Shown in pieces: positions 43,889-52,672 of a stretch of DNA of 64,000 nucleotides. Where the stretch lies: assembly GCF_010868145.1 (NCBI RefSeq), contig NZ_JAAGUY010000010.1, positions 62,001 to 126,000 of the forward strand. Reading direction: 5' to 3'. Numbering within the stretch: the first letter of the stretch is position 1; the number at the start of each line of letters is the position of its first letter. Source of the DNA: Nocardia cyriacigeorgica (GTDB lineage Bacteria; Actinomycetota; Actinomycetes; Mycobacteriales; Mycobacteriaceae). The notes beneath the pieces are model-generated. The model searched no databases. It had not been told where the DNA came from and saw nothing but the letters and a program-made list of their open reading frames with translations. A program made the translations under genes and the position numbers.

Positions 43889-44317
43889 GTGTCATCGCGG
43901 GCCGAAGCCCGAACCGCCGATCCGCTGGTGCTGCTCGTTATCGCACTGGGTGGCGGCCTCGGTGCGCTGCTGCGCTACGGTTTCTCGGTCTGGTTGCCGC
44001 CGCGGCCGGATTCGTTCCCGACGGCGACGTTCGCCGTCAACGTGATCGGATGCGCCGCGATGGGCATCCTGATGGTTCTCATCACCGAGGTGTGGGTAGC
44101 CAACAGACTGCTGCGACCCTTCTTCGGCGTCGGCTTGCTCGGCGGATTCACCACCTTTTCCACCTACAGTGCCGAGATTCGTACACTGCTCGAATCAGGT
44201 GCCGTCGGTACCGCGCTCGGCTATCTCGGGGCGACTGTGGTGTCCTGTCTGGCGGCGGTGGTGGCCGGGATGATGCTCGCACGATGGGTAACTGGAAGTG
44301 TGCGGATAACTGGGTGA
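43889..44317 (+). CDS. crcB: Fluoride channel CrcB/FluC, subunit 1
   Basis: 142 aa from GTG 43889 with AGGAGG upstream. Four membrane helices; motifs GGGLGALLRYGFS (helix 1), TFAVNVIGCAAMGIL (helix 2) and GLLGGFTTFSTYSAE (helix 3 with the Phe box) identify the Fluc family of dual-topology F- exporters. Next to a second crcB gene, as in Rv3069-Rv3070; such pairs form heterodimers. No fluoride riboswitch was recognised upstream. Confidence 0.95.
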   Translation: MSSRAEARTADPLVLLVIALGGGLGALLRYGFSVWLPPRPDSFPTATFAVNVIGCAAMGILMVLITEVWVANRLLRPFFGVGLLGGFTTFSTYSAEIRTLLESGAVGTALGYLGATVVSCLAAVVAGMMLARWVTGSVRITG

Positions 44318-44339
44318 ACGGCACGGAAGGGGGTCAGCG

Positions 44340-44414
44340 ATGACCGAGTCGGCTCGCAGCGCGTGGCAGGTGGTGCCGGATACCGGGCTCCGGCGGCCGC
44401 GGGTACGCCGATGA
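44340..44414 (+). CDS. 24-codon leader ORF coupled to the second crcB gene
   Basis: ATG 44340 is preceded by GGAAGGGGG about 7 nt away, stronger than most sites here, and encodes 24 residues (MTESARSAWQV..., ending RVRR). Its TGA overlaps the start of the next crcB gene as ATGA. Either a translated leader that feeds ribosomes into crcB or a shortened remnant of a gene between the crcB copies. Confidence 0.45.
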   Translation: MTESARSAWQVVPDTGLRRPRVRR

Positions 44415-44773
44415 CGGTGGTCTGGGTGATCGTCGGCGGGATGCTCGGGGCCCCGGCCCGGTACCTCATTGATCGGGCCGTTTCCGCCCGTGGGGAATCC
44501 ATGCTGCCCTGGGGGACTTTGACCGTTAACATTGTCGGTTCGGCGCTGCTCGGTGCTCTGATCGGGGCGGGGGCGAACGGCTGGCTGCTGTCAGGTGCGG
44601 GAACCGGATTCTGCGGTGCGCTGACCACATTCAGCACGTTCGGCTACGAGACGATCAGGTTGGTGTCCGACGGCGCGTACGGCTACGTCCTCGGCAACAT
44701 CGTGCTGAGTGTCGCGACCTGCCTGGCCGTGGTGTACGCCGCCGCGTCCGTGACCGAATGGCTGTTCACATGA
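44411..44773 (+). CDS. crcB: Fluoride channel CrcB/FluC, subunit 2
   Basis: 120 aa from ATG 44411. Four helices with VGGMLGAPARYLIDR, GTLTVNIVGSALLGAL and GFCGALTTFSTFGYET. It pairs with the subunit encoded 94 bp upstream to form the F- channel. ATGA-coupled to the small leader ORF. The pgm gene follows after 47 nt. Confidence 0.95.
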   Translation: MTVVWVIVGGMLGAPARYLIDRAVSARGESMLPWGTLTVNIVGSALLGALIGAGANGWLLSGAGTGFCGALTTFSTFGYETIRLVSDGAYGYVLGNIVLSVATCLAVVYAAASVTEWLFT

Positions 44774-44820
44774 TCCTGATGACGAGCCGGGCACAGCCGA
44801 CCCGGAAGGGAGATCCGAGC

Positions 44821-46461
44821 ATGGCGCACGATCGAGCCGGACGGCCAGCGCGGCCGAGCGACCTCGTGGACGTCCCCGGCCTGGTGACCGCCTACTACAC
44901 CCGCATCCCGGACCCGGCCGAACCGGCGCAGCTGGTGTCGTTCGGCACCTCGGGGCATCGCGGGTCCAGCCTCGACACCAGCTTCAACGAGGCCCACATC
45001 CTCGCCATCACCCAGGCCATCGTCGAGTACCGCGCCACCCGCGGCATCACCGGACCGGTCTATCTGGCGCGCGACACCCACGCGTTGTCGGAGCCCGCGT
45101 GGACCACGGTGCTCGAAGTACTGGCCGCCAACGGTGTCACCGCGATGATCGACTCCCGCGACCGCTACACCCCGACACCCGCGCTCAGCCACGCCGTGCT
45201 GCGGCACAACCGCGGCAATACCAAGCACCAGGCCGACGGCATCGTCGTCACGCCCTCGCACAATCCGCCCCGCGACGGCGGCATCAAGTACAACCCGCCG
45301 CACGGCGGGCCTGCCGACACCGTCGCCACCGACGCGATTGCCGACCGGGCCAACGAACTGCTGCGCGGCGGGCTCGCGGAGGTCGAGCACGGCACGCTCG
45401 CGCAGGCGCTGCCCACCGTGCAGCGTTACGACTACCTCGACCACTACATCGCCGACCTGCCGAGCGTGCTCAACCTCGACGCCATCCGCGGCGCGGGCAT
45501 CCGGCTCGGCGCCGATCCGATGGGTGGGGCCAGCGTCGACTACTGGGAGGAGATCGGTCAGCGCTACGACCTGGAACTCGAAGTGGTCAACCCGCTGGTC
45601 GACCCGACCTGGCGATTCATGCCGCTGGACTCCGACGGCAAGATCCGGATGGATCCGTCCTCCCGGTTCGCGATGAACTCGCTGGTCTCCATCAAGGACG
45701 ACTACGACATCTCCACCGGTAACGATGCCGATGCCGACCGGCACGGCATCGTCACCCCGGACGGTGGGCTGATGAATCCCAACCACTTCCTGGCCGTCGC
45801 CATCGAGTACCTGGTGGCCAACCGGATGGGCTGGGACGCGCTCACCAAGATCGGCAAGACCGTCGTCACCTCATCGATGATCGACCGTGTGGTGAGCGTG
45901 CTCGGGCGCGATGTGTACGAGGTACCCGTCGGGTTCAAATGGTTCGTGCCCGGATTGTTCAGCGGCAGCCTCGCTTTCGGCGGTGAGGAGAGCGCGGGTG
46001 CGTCGCTGCTGCGGATGGACGGCAGCGTCTGGACCACCGACAAGGACGGCATCGTGCTCGCGCTGCTCGCCGCCGAGATCACCGCTGTCACCGGGCAGAG
46101 TCCGTCGGCGCGGTACGTGGAACTCGAGCGCCGCTACGGCAGTCCCGCCTACGCCCGCGTCGACGCCCCTGCCACCGCCGAGCAGAAGAAGCTGCTGTCG
46201 AAGCTGACACCGGAACAGGTGACCGCCGACGAGGTCGCAGGCGAGCCGGTCACCGCGGTACTCACTCGTGCCCGCGGCAACGGCGCCCCGTTGGGCGGGC
46301 TCAAGGTGACCACCGAGAACGCCTGGTTCGCGGCCAGGCCGTCGGGCACCGAGGACAAATACAAGATCTACGCGGAATCGTTCCACGGTCCCGAGCACCT
46401 CGAGCAGGTGCAAGCGGCCGCGGAGGAGATGGTCGGGCAGGCTCTCTCAGGTGAGCGTTAG
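44821..46461 (+). CDS. pgm: Alpha-D-glucose phosphate-specific phosphoglucomutase
   Basis: 546 aa from ATG 44821 (GGAAGGGAG upstream). Phosphoserine loop VVTPSHNPPRDGG (Ser146), Mg loop NDADADRHG (about 302-309), sugar loop FGGEESAG and the phosphate-binding RPSGTEDKYKIYAES near the C-terminus. Interconverts glucose-1- and glucose-6-phosphate for glycogen, trehalose and cell-wall sugar nucleotides. Neighbouring crcB pair reproduces Rv3068c-Rv3070. Its end overlaps the MFS gene by 11 nt. Confidence 0.95.
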   Translation: MAHDRAGRPARPSDLVDVPGLVTAYYTRIPDPAEPAQLVSFGTSGHRGSSLDTSFNEAHILAITQAIVEYRATRGITGPVYLARDTHALSEPAWTTVLEVLAANGVTAMIDSRDRYTPTPALSHAVLRHNRGNTKHQADGIVVTPSHNPPRDGGIKYNPPHGGPADTVATDAIADRANELLRGGLAEVEHGTLAQALPTVQRYDYLDHYIADLPSVLNLDAIRGAGIRLGADPMGGASVDYWEEIGQRYDLELEVVNPLVDPTWRFMPLDSDGKIRMDPSSRFAMNSLVSIKDDYDISTGNDADADRHGIVTPDGGLMNPNHFLAVAIEYLVANRMGWDALTKIGKTVVTSSMIDRVVSVLGRDVYEVPVGFKWFVPGLFSGSLAFGGEESAGASLLRMDGSVWTTDKDGIVLALLAAEITAVTGQSPSARYVELERRYGSPAYARVDAPATAEQKKLLSKLTPEQVTADEVAGEPVTAVLTRARGNGAPLGGLKVTTENAWFAARPSGTEDKYKIYAESFHGPEHLEQVQAAAEEMVGQALSGER

Positions 46462-47794
46462 ATCTTCAGCCCTACCCCGCGAGATCTGGGTACTGGTCGG
46501 GGCCGCATTCGTCATTGCCATCGGATTCGGTCTCGTCTCACCCGTCTTGCCGCAGTTCGCGCGTAGTTTCGGTGTCGGATTCGCGGCGGCCTCGGCGATC
46601 GTCAGCGCGTTCGCCCTGATGCGGTTGCTGTTCGCGCCGATGAGCGGGCGACTGGTGCAGAAACTCGGCGAACGGTGGGTCTACACCAGCGGGCTGCTCA
46701 TCGTCGCGGTGTCCACCGGTGCCAGCGCCTTCGCGCAGACCTACTGGCAGCTGTTGGTGCTGCGATCGGCGGGCGGAATCGGGTCGACCATGTTCACGGT
46801 GTCGTCGCTGGCGCTGCTGATCCGCATGTCGCCGTCTGACCGGCGCGGACGCATCTCCGGACTGTGGTCGACCAGCTTCCTCATCGGCTCGCTCGCCGGG
46901 CCGTTGATCGGTGGTCTGCTGGCAGAGTTCGGGCTGCGGGCGCCGTTCCTGATCTATGCGATCGCCTTGCTCATCGCCTGCGCCGTTGTCCATTTCAGCC
47001 TGCGCGACTCGCATCTGGCCGCACCAGAAGCGGCCGACACCGCACCGCCGACCATGAGTTTCCGCGAGGCGCTCGCGCGCTCGGAGTACCGGGCCGTGCT
47101 CTGGTCGAATTTCGCCAATGGCGCCGCCGTGTTCGGTGTGCGGATGGCGCTGGTGCCGCTGCTGGTCGTGGAGGTGCTGTCGCAGCCTGCTGGAATGGCA
47201 GGTGTCGCGCTGACGGTGTTCGCCGCGGGCAATGCCGTGGTGCTGTTCTTCTCCGGCCAGCTCTCGGACCGTTTCGGACGCAAGCCTTTTCTCATCATCG
47301 GCACGACCGTCTGCGCGGTCGGCACCGCAGGACTCGGGGTCGCGCCGAACATGATCTGGCTGCTGGTGTTCTCGTTCATCGCCGGAGTGGGCTCGGGCAT
47401 GTTCACCCCGGCCCAGCAGGCCGCGGTCGCCGACATCATCGGCCCCAAGGTGCGCGGCGGGCCGGTGCTTGCGGGCTTCCAGATGTCGGCCGACCTGGGC
47501 GCGGTGCTCGGCCCGATCGCTGTTGGCTTCATTGCCGAACGGTTGAACTTCGGCGTGGGACTCACCGTGACCGGTGCTCTGCTGGCCATCGCCGCTGTTG
47601 CCTGGCTGGTGGTGCCGGAGCCGATGCGGCGGGGCGAGGTACGGGTGGAGAAGCGGATCGAGACCGTCGACGAGGAAGCCGATCAGTTGGCGGCGCCGTG
47701 CACCTGTGACGGCGGGCCTGGTGGGGGAGTGGCGGCGAGTTCCGTCATCGAGCAGGTCGTGCACGCCGAAGGTGAGGGAAAGGCGTCGCGGTGA
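46451..47794 (+). CDS. MFS transporter, 12-TMS
   Basis: 447 aa from GTG 46451 inside the end of pgm. Twelve helices with motif A-like GRLVQKLGERWV in loop 2-3 and SGQLSDRFGRKPFLI in loop 8-9. The pattern is of the DHA1-type drug/sugar efflux group; substrate unknown. The C-terminal 60 residues are hydrophilic and include CTCDGG. Probably cotranscribed with pgm. Confidence 0.88.
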   Translation: MSVRSSALPREIWVLVGAAFVIAIGFGLVSPVLPQFARSFGVGFAAASAIVSAFALMRLLFAPMSGRLVQKLGERWVYTSGLLIVAVSTGASAFAQTYWQLLVLRSAGGIGSTMFTVSSLALLIRMSPSDRRGRISGLWSTSFLIGSLAGPLIGGLLAEFGLRAPFLIYAIALLIACAVVHFSLRDSHLAAPEAADTAPPTMSFREALARSEYRAVLWSNFANGAAVFGVRMALVPLLVVEVLSQPAGMAGVALTVFAAGNAVVLFFSGQLSDRFGRKPFLIIGTTVCAVGTAGLGVAPNMIWLLVFSFIAGVGSGMFTPAQQAAVADIIGPKVRGGPVLAGFQMSADLGAVLGPIAVGFIAERLNFGVGLTVTGALLAIAAVAWLVVPEPMRRGEVRVEKRIETVDEEADQLAAPCTCDGGPGGGVAASSVIEQVVHAEGEGKASR

Positions 47795-47870
47795 GGCCAG
47801 GGCGGCACAGGGACCGCCGTTTCGGCAGGTGCGCCAACCATCGCGCGCGACTCGAGGCACAGTGGATCGG

Positions 47871-48608
47871 GTGAGCAAACCGCCGTCGAACTACACACCC
47901 CGGCCCATGTCGAGCAACACCACCTACGCGCTGGGTGCCGTCGCCCTTGTTCTCATCGCCCTGGTCGTGTTCCTGGCCTACCGCTGGACCCAGGACCCGA
48001 TCGAGGTGCGCAACGACGGCTACGGTCCCGTGCGCGAGGCTGCCGTGGTGGTGGCGATGCAGCCCGACGGTGCCATGGTGCTCGGAAAGCCCGGCGTGAC
48101 CAAGATCATCGACGTGTACGAGGACCCCATGTGCGCCGCCTGCGGTGCGCTCGAGCACACCTTCGGCCAGGAAATCGCCCAGAAAGTCGACGAGGGCAAG
48201 CTCGCCATCCGCTACCGCTTCGTGAACTTCCTCGACCCGAAATCCGGCAGCGGCGACTACTCCACCCGAGCCATCGCCGCCCTCCAATGCGTCGCCGCCG
48301 ACGGCTCCGGCCCCACCTACTCGACGTTCCACGACGCCCTGTTCACCGAGCGTCAGCCCCGCGAAGGCAGCTCCGACCTGAGCAATGACGACCTCGCCGC
48401 ACTGGCCGAGGAATCCGGCGCCCCCGACACCGCCGCCGAATGCATCACCTCCGGCGCACAGCTCGACGCCGCCACCGTCAACGCCGTCACAGCAGACGCC
48501 GCCCTCACCGCCCTCCTCGACGGCCCCGCCGCCACCCCCTCCGTCTACGACGGCACCACCAAACTCGACACCACCTCCGCAACCTGGGTCGCCGACCTGG
48601 CCCCCTGA
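47871..48608 (+). CDS. Membrane-anchored DsbA-like thioredoxin-fold protein
   Basis: 245 aa from GTG 47871. One N-terminal membrane helix (TYALGAVALVLIALVVFLAY, about residues 18-37) places the catalytic domain outside. The active-site CxxC is DPMCAACGALEH (about residue 83), followed by a DsbA-type helical insert and the cis-Pro region ATPSVYDGTTKL. A probable thiol oxidase or isomerase for exported proteins; related to mycobacterial membrane-bound DsbA-like proteins. Independent of the upstream MFS gene by 76 bp. Confidence 0.85.
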   Translation: MSKPPSNYTPRPMSSNTTYALGAVALVLIALVVFLAYRWTQDPIEVRNDGYGPVREAAVVVAMQPDGAMVLGKPGVTKIIDVYEDPMCAACGALEHTFGQEIAQKVDEGKLAIRYRFVNFLDPKSGSGDYSTRAIAALQCVAADGSGPTYSTFHDALFTERQPREGSSDLSNDDLAALAEESGAPDTAAECITSGAQLDAATVNAVTADAALTALLDGPAATPSVYDGTTKLDTTSATWVADLAP

Positions 48609-48704
48609 CCCCGTTCAACCCCCGTATCGAGGCGATTTGGCTAGTGGTCCCCGGGTGGTGTAACTTCGTTCAGGCAGCCGGGGAACACCGGCGGCAAACC
48701 ACTC

Positions 48705-48777
48705 GGGGCTATGGCGCAGCTGGTAGCGCACCACACTGGCAGTGTGGGGGTCAGGGGTTCGAGTCCCCTTAGCTCCA
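48705..48777 (+). tRNA. tRNA-Ala (anticodon GGC)
   Basis: 73 nt. Acceptor GGGGCTA pairs with TAGCTCC, the D-arm GCGCAGCTGGTAGCGC, anticodon stem CCACA/TGTGG with loop CTGGCAG (anticodon GGC) and T-arm GGGGTTCGAGTCCCC are all visible. It decodes GCC/GCU Ala codons. CCA is not encoded (sequence after the discriminator A is CAT). Confidence 0.95.
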
Positions 48778-48787
48778 CATAGAATCC

Positions 48788-48829
48788 CAGGTCAGGTCCG
48801 GTTTTGCACCGGACCTGACCTGTTTCTTT
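48788..48829 (+). terminator. Terminator after tRNA-Ala
   Basis: Perfect 14-bp stem (CAGGTCAGGTCCGG with CCGGACCTGACCTG), loop TTTTGCA, then TTTCTTT. Starts 11 nt after the tRNA. Confidence 0.88.
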
Positions 48830-49190
48830 GACCTGATCCCAGGTTTATCCCACGGTTCGGCCCGGAAACAGTGCCAATGTTTCCGCCGTTGTATTCCACG
48901 CAGATAAGCAGGCGCCCGACCTGGCCGGATGTCCGAGATCAAGAGTCGTGTGGCCGATCGGCAAGAGTCGTGTGGCCGATCGGATGGGTCGGTCAGCGCC
49001 TGTAGTGTGCCTTCGCGCAAAGGCGCGGACGGCACGCCCGTAGCGGGGCTGTTGTCATTCCCAACCCCATCTCCGGGGCGTTGTGGTCGGGCCGCTTAGA
49101 TTTGCGACGGCCTGTGGTTGCTGTTGATGCCGGTGAGCGTCATCGGTCTGATCGTCGAAGGCAGCCATGACACGAAGTATGTGGCTGGGG
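48830..49190. other. Gene-poor interval between tRNA-Ala terminator and the DoxX gene
   Basis: About 360 bp with no supported gene on either strand. It holds a 22-bp perfect tandem repeat (48940-48983). No integrase, att-like copy of the tRNA 3' end, or transposon end was recognised. Confidence 0.6.
48940..48983. repeat. 22-bp perfect tandem duplication
   Basis: Two abutting exact copies (48940-48961 and 48962-48983) of a 22-mer that begins CAAGAGTCGTG and ends GGCCGATCGG. The unit recurs only twice here. Confidence 0.92.
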
Positions 49191-50009
49191 CTAACGTGCC
49201 GCCGCGAGGCTTCGCGAGGCGGGGCGCAGAGCCCACGAGATCAGTACGCACAGCGCGAACGCTGCCGGCCACCGGAGGTGTGCGGCAGCTGATCCGGCCG
49301 CGATGTGGGAGGCGAATGCTCCGGCGAAATCATAGAACGCTCCAGCGTATGCCCATTCTTTCAGTCGTCCGAGCCGGGGCGCGAGTATCACCAGCGCTCC
49401 CGATATCTTCCAAACCCCGAGCATGGTAACGAAATACGTGGGGTATCCCAGCTCCAGCATTCCCTCGACCGTCGCACCGCGTCCAAGCAGATCGGCGATA
49501 CCACCGCTGAAGAGGACACTGGCCACGACGCCGGTTGTCGCCCGGAAGCCGATCGCGCCGACAGATCTCGGTGTGTCGTTGGAGTCGGTTCGTCCTGGTG
49601 TCCATGATCCGGTCGCGACAGTCCTGCGGTCCCGGGGACGGGTTGCCCACGACAGACACGTCATCGTCGCAAAACCGAGGGGACCCGCCGCGGCGGGCTC
49701 ACCCTGGATGGCCAGTGAGATCGCCGCCCCGAGATAGACGAAAAGGACACCCGCATACGCCCATTCCTTCAGGCGGGGCAGACCGGGCACCACCAGTACG
49801 ATGGCTCCGGGGATCTTGGCGACTCCCAGAATCACCAGGATGTAGGGCGGATACCCGAGCTGATCGACGACGACGTCGCGGACGATGTCGATCTGCATGA
49901 TGTCCCATATACCGCCCATTGCCGATTCGAACGCGACGATCGCGGTGGTTATCCAGTACACAACGCTGCGGTAGCGGCTGTTCGCCGCGGTGTGCAGAAG
50001 CTCGGTCAT
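49191..50009 (-). CDS. Double DoxX-like membrane protein
   Basis: 272 aa, twice the usual DoxX length. Residues 14-128 and 150-265 are two copies of the four-helix DoxX-like unit: YPPYILVILGVAKIPGAIVL with LPRLKEWAYAGVLFVYLGAA in the first, YPTYFVTMLGVWKISGALVI with LGRLKEWAYAGAFYDFAGAF in the second. A hydrophilic linker (about 129-149) joins them. DoxX-family proteins are membrane partners in quinone or sulfur/redox metabolism; the role is unknown. It follows the sigma-factor gene in the same orientation after 120 bp and could be its target. Confidence 0.85.
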   Translation of the reverse strand: MTELLHTAANSRYRSVVYWITTAIVAFESAMGGIWDIMQIDIVRDVVVDQLGYPPYILVILGVAKIPGAIVLVVPGLPRLKEWAYAGVLFVYLGAAISLAIQGEPAAAGPLGFATMTCLSWATRPRDRRTVATGSWTPGRTDSNDTPRSVGAIGFRATTGVVASVLFSGGIADLLGRGATVEGMLELGYPTYFVTMLGVWKISGALVILAPRLGRLKEWAYAGAFYDFAGAFASHIAAGSAAAHLRWPAAFALCVLISWALRPASRSLAAAR

Positions 50010-50129
50010 AGTCGGTCCTCGAAATGTGTTCCGCCGACAACGGCGGATTCCATTGACACCGATCTGACCGCGTCGGCGGCTCCGATGTGACAGACGAGCG
50101 CGGCCCGGTGACGGCGGAACCGGTTGCCG

Positions 50130-50999
50130 TCACCGGTCGGAAAGATCCATGCCGACAATCTTTTCCGGATCGCTGATCATCTCGATGCCGACGATCTTCG
50201 CGTCCAGGATCGTGAAAGTGAAGACTATGCGCGGGCGGCCGCCGACCATCCAGATCGCACCCGGTTCCCGGTCGACCAGGGCCGGTCGGACACCCTGCGC
50301 GCGACCGGTGAAGGTTCGAGCCACGGCTTCGGCGCCGATGACTTCCGCTGCGGCCCCGGCCGCGACGACAGTGTCGTCCGCACGCACCACCACATCGGGG
50401 TCGAGGAGTTCGAGCAGGGTGTCGAACCGGCCCGTTCGTGCGGCACGTAAGAATGCGTCGACGATCTGACTCCGCTGCGCGATGTCGATCGCCGCGGGCT
50501 GATCGATTCCGTGGACCCGGCGTCGCGCGCGGCTGGCGAGTTGACGCGTCGCTGTGCTGGAACGGCCGACGATCGCGGCTATCTCGTCGAAAGGCACAGC
50601 GAACATGTCGTGCAACACGAAAGCGAGTCGTTCGGCCGGGGACAGGGTATCGAGGACGACCAAGAGTGCCGAGCCGACCGAATCGGCCATCATCGTCTCC
50701 TGCTCGGGGGAGATCGTGGTGGCTCGGTCCGCCCTGTCGTCGACCACCTCGGTGCCGCAAAGCTGTTCTCGGCGGTTCTTGCGGCGCTGCAGTTCGTTCA
50801 GCGAAACCCGCGAGACTACCGTGGTCAGCCAGCCGGCTAGATTGTCGACGTCGGAGACGTCGGTTCTGCTCAATCGTATCCATGCCTCCTGCACCGCATC
50901 CTCGGCGTCGGTGACCGAACCCAGCATCCGGTACGCCACGGCATGCAGATGCGTTCTATTGGCCTCGAATTCTTTGATAAGCCACTCGGTGTAGTCCAT
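50130..50999 (-). CDS. ECF41/SigJ-type sigma factor with C-terminal NTF2-like domain
   Basis: 289 aa. Regions 2 and 4 in the first 165 residues (AYRMLGSVTDAEDAVQEAWI; LDTLSPAERLAFVLHDMFAV and FDEIAAIVGRSSTATRQLAS), then a SnoaL/NTF2-like domain (about 175-285) as in SigJ and ECF41 factors, where it regulates the sigma activity in place of an anti-sigma factor. The C-terminal SDPEKI stands at the place of the ECF41 NPDKL-like motif. ECF41 genes often neighbour a redox-type target; the double DoxX gene is next. Confidence 0.9.
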   Translation of the reverse strand: MDYTEWLIKEFEANRTHLHAVAYRMLGSVTDAEDAVQEAWIRLSRTDVSDVDNLAGWLTTVVSRVSLNELQRRKNRREQLCGTEVVDDRADRATTISPEQETMMADSVGSALLVVLDTLSPAERLAFVLHDMFAVPFDEIAAIVGRSSTATRQLASRARRRVHGIDQPAAIDIAQRSQIVDAFLRAARTGRFDTLLELLDPDVVVRADDTVVAAGAAAEVIGAEAVARTFTGRAQGVRPALVDREPGAIWMVGGRPRIVFTFTILDAKIVGIEMISDPEKIVGMDLSDR

Positions 51000-51087
51000 C
51001 GGTCACATTCCTCCGGGGGATCTGTCAGTACCTACGACCGGCCGAATCGAGCCGGTGTGACAGCGATAGACACGGAGATACGAAGCC

Positions 51088-51300
51088 GTGACCTCGCCAG
51101 TGATGGACGAGCAGTACTACGTCCAGTTCGAGCTGGGTGGCCAACAGGTCGGGCTCGATCCCAACGGGCACGCCAAGAGGCTGACCGGCGTTGCCCCTTC
51201 TGGACTGTCGACGATATCCGCGAGCGCGTCGCCGAACTGGTCGCCGCGGGCGCCACCGCCGTGCAGGCGGTGACCGACGTCGGCGGCAGCCATCGGACGT
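51088..51300 (+). pseudogene. Frameshifted VOC (glyoxalase-like) pseudogene
   Basis: The first frame (from GTG 51088) gives MDEQYYVQFELGGQQVGLDP followed by NGHAKRLTGV, then near 51197 one base appears missing and the sequence continues in another frame as PFWTVDDIRERVAELVAAGA and TAVQAVTDVGG. Together these are the second half of a VOC protein; the N-terminal half and the last strand are missing or out of frame. It lies in a 430-bp interval between the sigma and DoxX genes. Confidence 0.75.
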
Positions 51301-51432
51301 GGCGACGAAGCACACGAGGTCGTGTCCGTCGAGGCGTCACATTCGCGGTCGCTGGACTGTCATCCATGACAAGGGAAGATCCGGTGCCCGCCCGTATGGC
51401 GGGAATCGACCATGCACTTCTGGAGGAATGAA

Positions 51433-51891
51433 ATGCTGAAACGCCGCACTGTGCCGACGTGGTTGCGTACTGGCTTCTACTGGTTCTTGGCTTTCGAGTT
51501 CTTTGTGGGGTTCGCAACCAAATTCTGGCCGGGGGAGACCTTCTTCGGACCGCCCTACTCCGAGAAGTTCGCCGACTGGGGCTTCGACCCGAATATGCGT
51601 TACCTGGTCGGGGCGATGGAGCTGGTCTGCGCGATTCTGCTGCTAATTCCGCGCCGGCAGTCCAGATTCCTCGGCGCCGCAGGGCTGGTGCTGCTACTCG
51701 CCGGCGCAGTAACAACGCATGTCATCGACGACGCGCCAGTCTACGAAGAGGTGTCGGCGCCACTGCATCTGGTGATCATGCTGTGCGTCGCGACGGTGAA
51801 CTGGCCCGCCGCCCCACAGGAACTGATTCGATGGCGATCCGCACCTACGCTGCACATACAGCCGTCGAGCGCGGCCCCGGTGCGGAGCTGA
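51433..51891 (+). CDS. DoxX-family membrane protein
   Basis: 152 aa from ATG 51433 (GGAGG 6 nt upstream). Four helices with FYWFLAFEFFVGFATKFWPG, MRYLVGAMELVCAILLLIPR, FLGAAGLVLLLAGAVTTHVI and LHLVIMLCVATVNWP, the DoxX layout. Single-unit, unlike the double protein at 49191. Function unknown. Separate gene; the VOC remnant precedes it. Confidence 0.85.
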   Translation: MLKRRTVPTWLRTGFYWFLAFEFFVGFATKFWPGETFFGPPYSEKFADWGFDPNMRYLVGAMELVCAILLLIPRRQSRFLGAAGLVLLLAGAVTTHVIDDAPVYEEVSAPLHLVIMLCVATVNWPAAPQELIRWRSAPTLHIQPSSAAPVRS

Positions 51892-52033
51892 CCGGTACAA
51901 ACTGCAAGCCCCTCGTCGTCAACGCTGCCGGAGGTCTCCGTGGGACACGGCGCAGGTTGCGCGAAACGTTATGAGTTGCGCTCCTTTTCAAGGAAGAGGC
52001 GGTGGGGCGTTACTCGGTTCAGCCACTGAGGGT

Positions 52034-52516
52034 TCACGCTTGCTGCTGGGCGCGAACGGTTTTACGGTCCGCCATGGTCGCCGAAGGTGCGGTGCGGGGC
52101 CAGGTCCAGGCGTAACGCAGGATGAGGGCGAGAAGGATTACTTCCAGCACGATGCCAAGACCGTAGAAGTACAGCCAGGACTCGCCCATCGCGTTGAATG
52201 CCGTGACGGGGACGTAGAGCGAAGCCACGATGAGGTTCGCGATGCGGTTCACCCTGGCGGGCAGCGTGATCGACAGCATGACCATGAGGATCGGGATGGC
52301 CATGAGGGTCAACGCGGTGGTCGAAAAGGTCTGGGAGAGGTCGAATTCGAAGACTCTGCCGTTGAGGATGTCTTGGATGACGCCGGGCGTGAAGAAGTTG
52401 AGAATGTCGACGTAGGCGTACAGGAACATGAAGCTTGTCCACGCTGCGGCGAGCTTGGCTCGTACCGGCATCGGCTGGTCTTCCAGTGTGGTGGTGGGTT
52501 GGCGTGTTCGCATCAT
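52034..52516 (-). CDS. DUF6326-type four-helix membrane protein
   Basis: 160 aa from ATG 52516, chosen for AAGGAG 5 nt upstream (a much longer frame upstream is not coding). Four helices: AAWTSFMFLYAYVDILNFFT, TFSTTALTLMAIPILMVMLS, NRIANLIVASLYVPVTAFNA and LYFYGLGIVLEVILLALILR. The VDILNFFTPG motif in helix 1 suits the DUF6326 family. Divergent from a histidine kinase gene 156 bp away and possibly its target. Confidence 0.8.
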   Translation of the reverse strand: MMRTRQPTTTLEDQPMPVRAKLAAAWTSFMFLYAYVDILNFFTPGVIQDILNGRVFEFDLSQTFSTTALTLMAIPILMVMLSITLPARVNRIANLIVASLYVPVTAFNAMGESWLYFYGLGIVLEVILLALILRYAWTWPRTAPSATMADRKTVRAQQQA

Positions 52517-52672
52517 GGTCTCCTTTGTGGTGCGGATCGGTAGGTCTACGATCGCTGAGCCCGGCGGCGGGAACACCGGCCCGGAGGCTGGAGTTCGCCT
52601 GGCCGATGGCACGATCTCTCTCTCGTTCTTTCGGCGGGTACGCCGAGGCGCGCCGATCCCTATGCTTGAGCC

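Noticed and set aside
46538..47878. A 446-codon minus-strand frame opposite the second MFS transporter
   Set aside because: Same reason: antisense artefact of third-position G+C bias with no protein-like segments.
48705..49190. Genomic island inserted at tRNA-Ala
   Set aside because: No integrase and no second copy of the tRNA 3' end were seen within the window; the terminator directly follows the tRNA.
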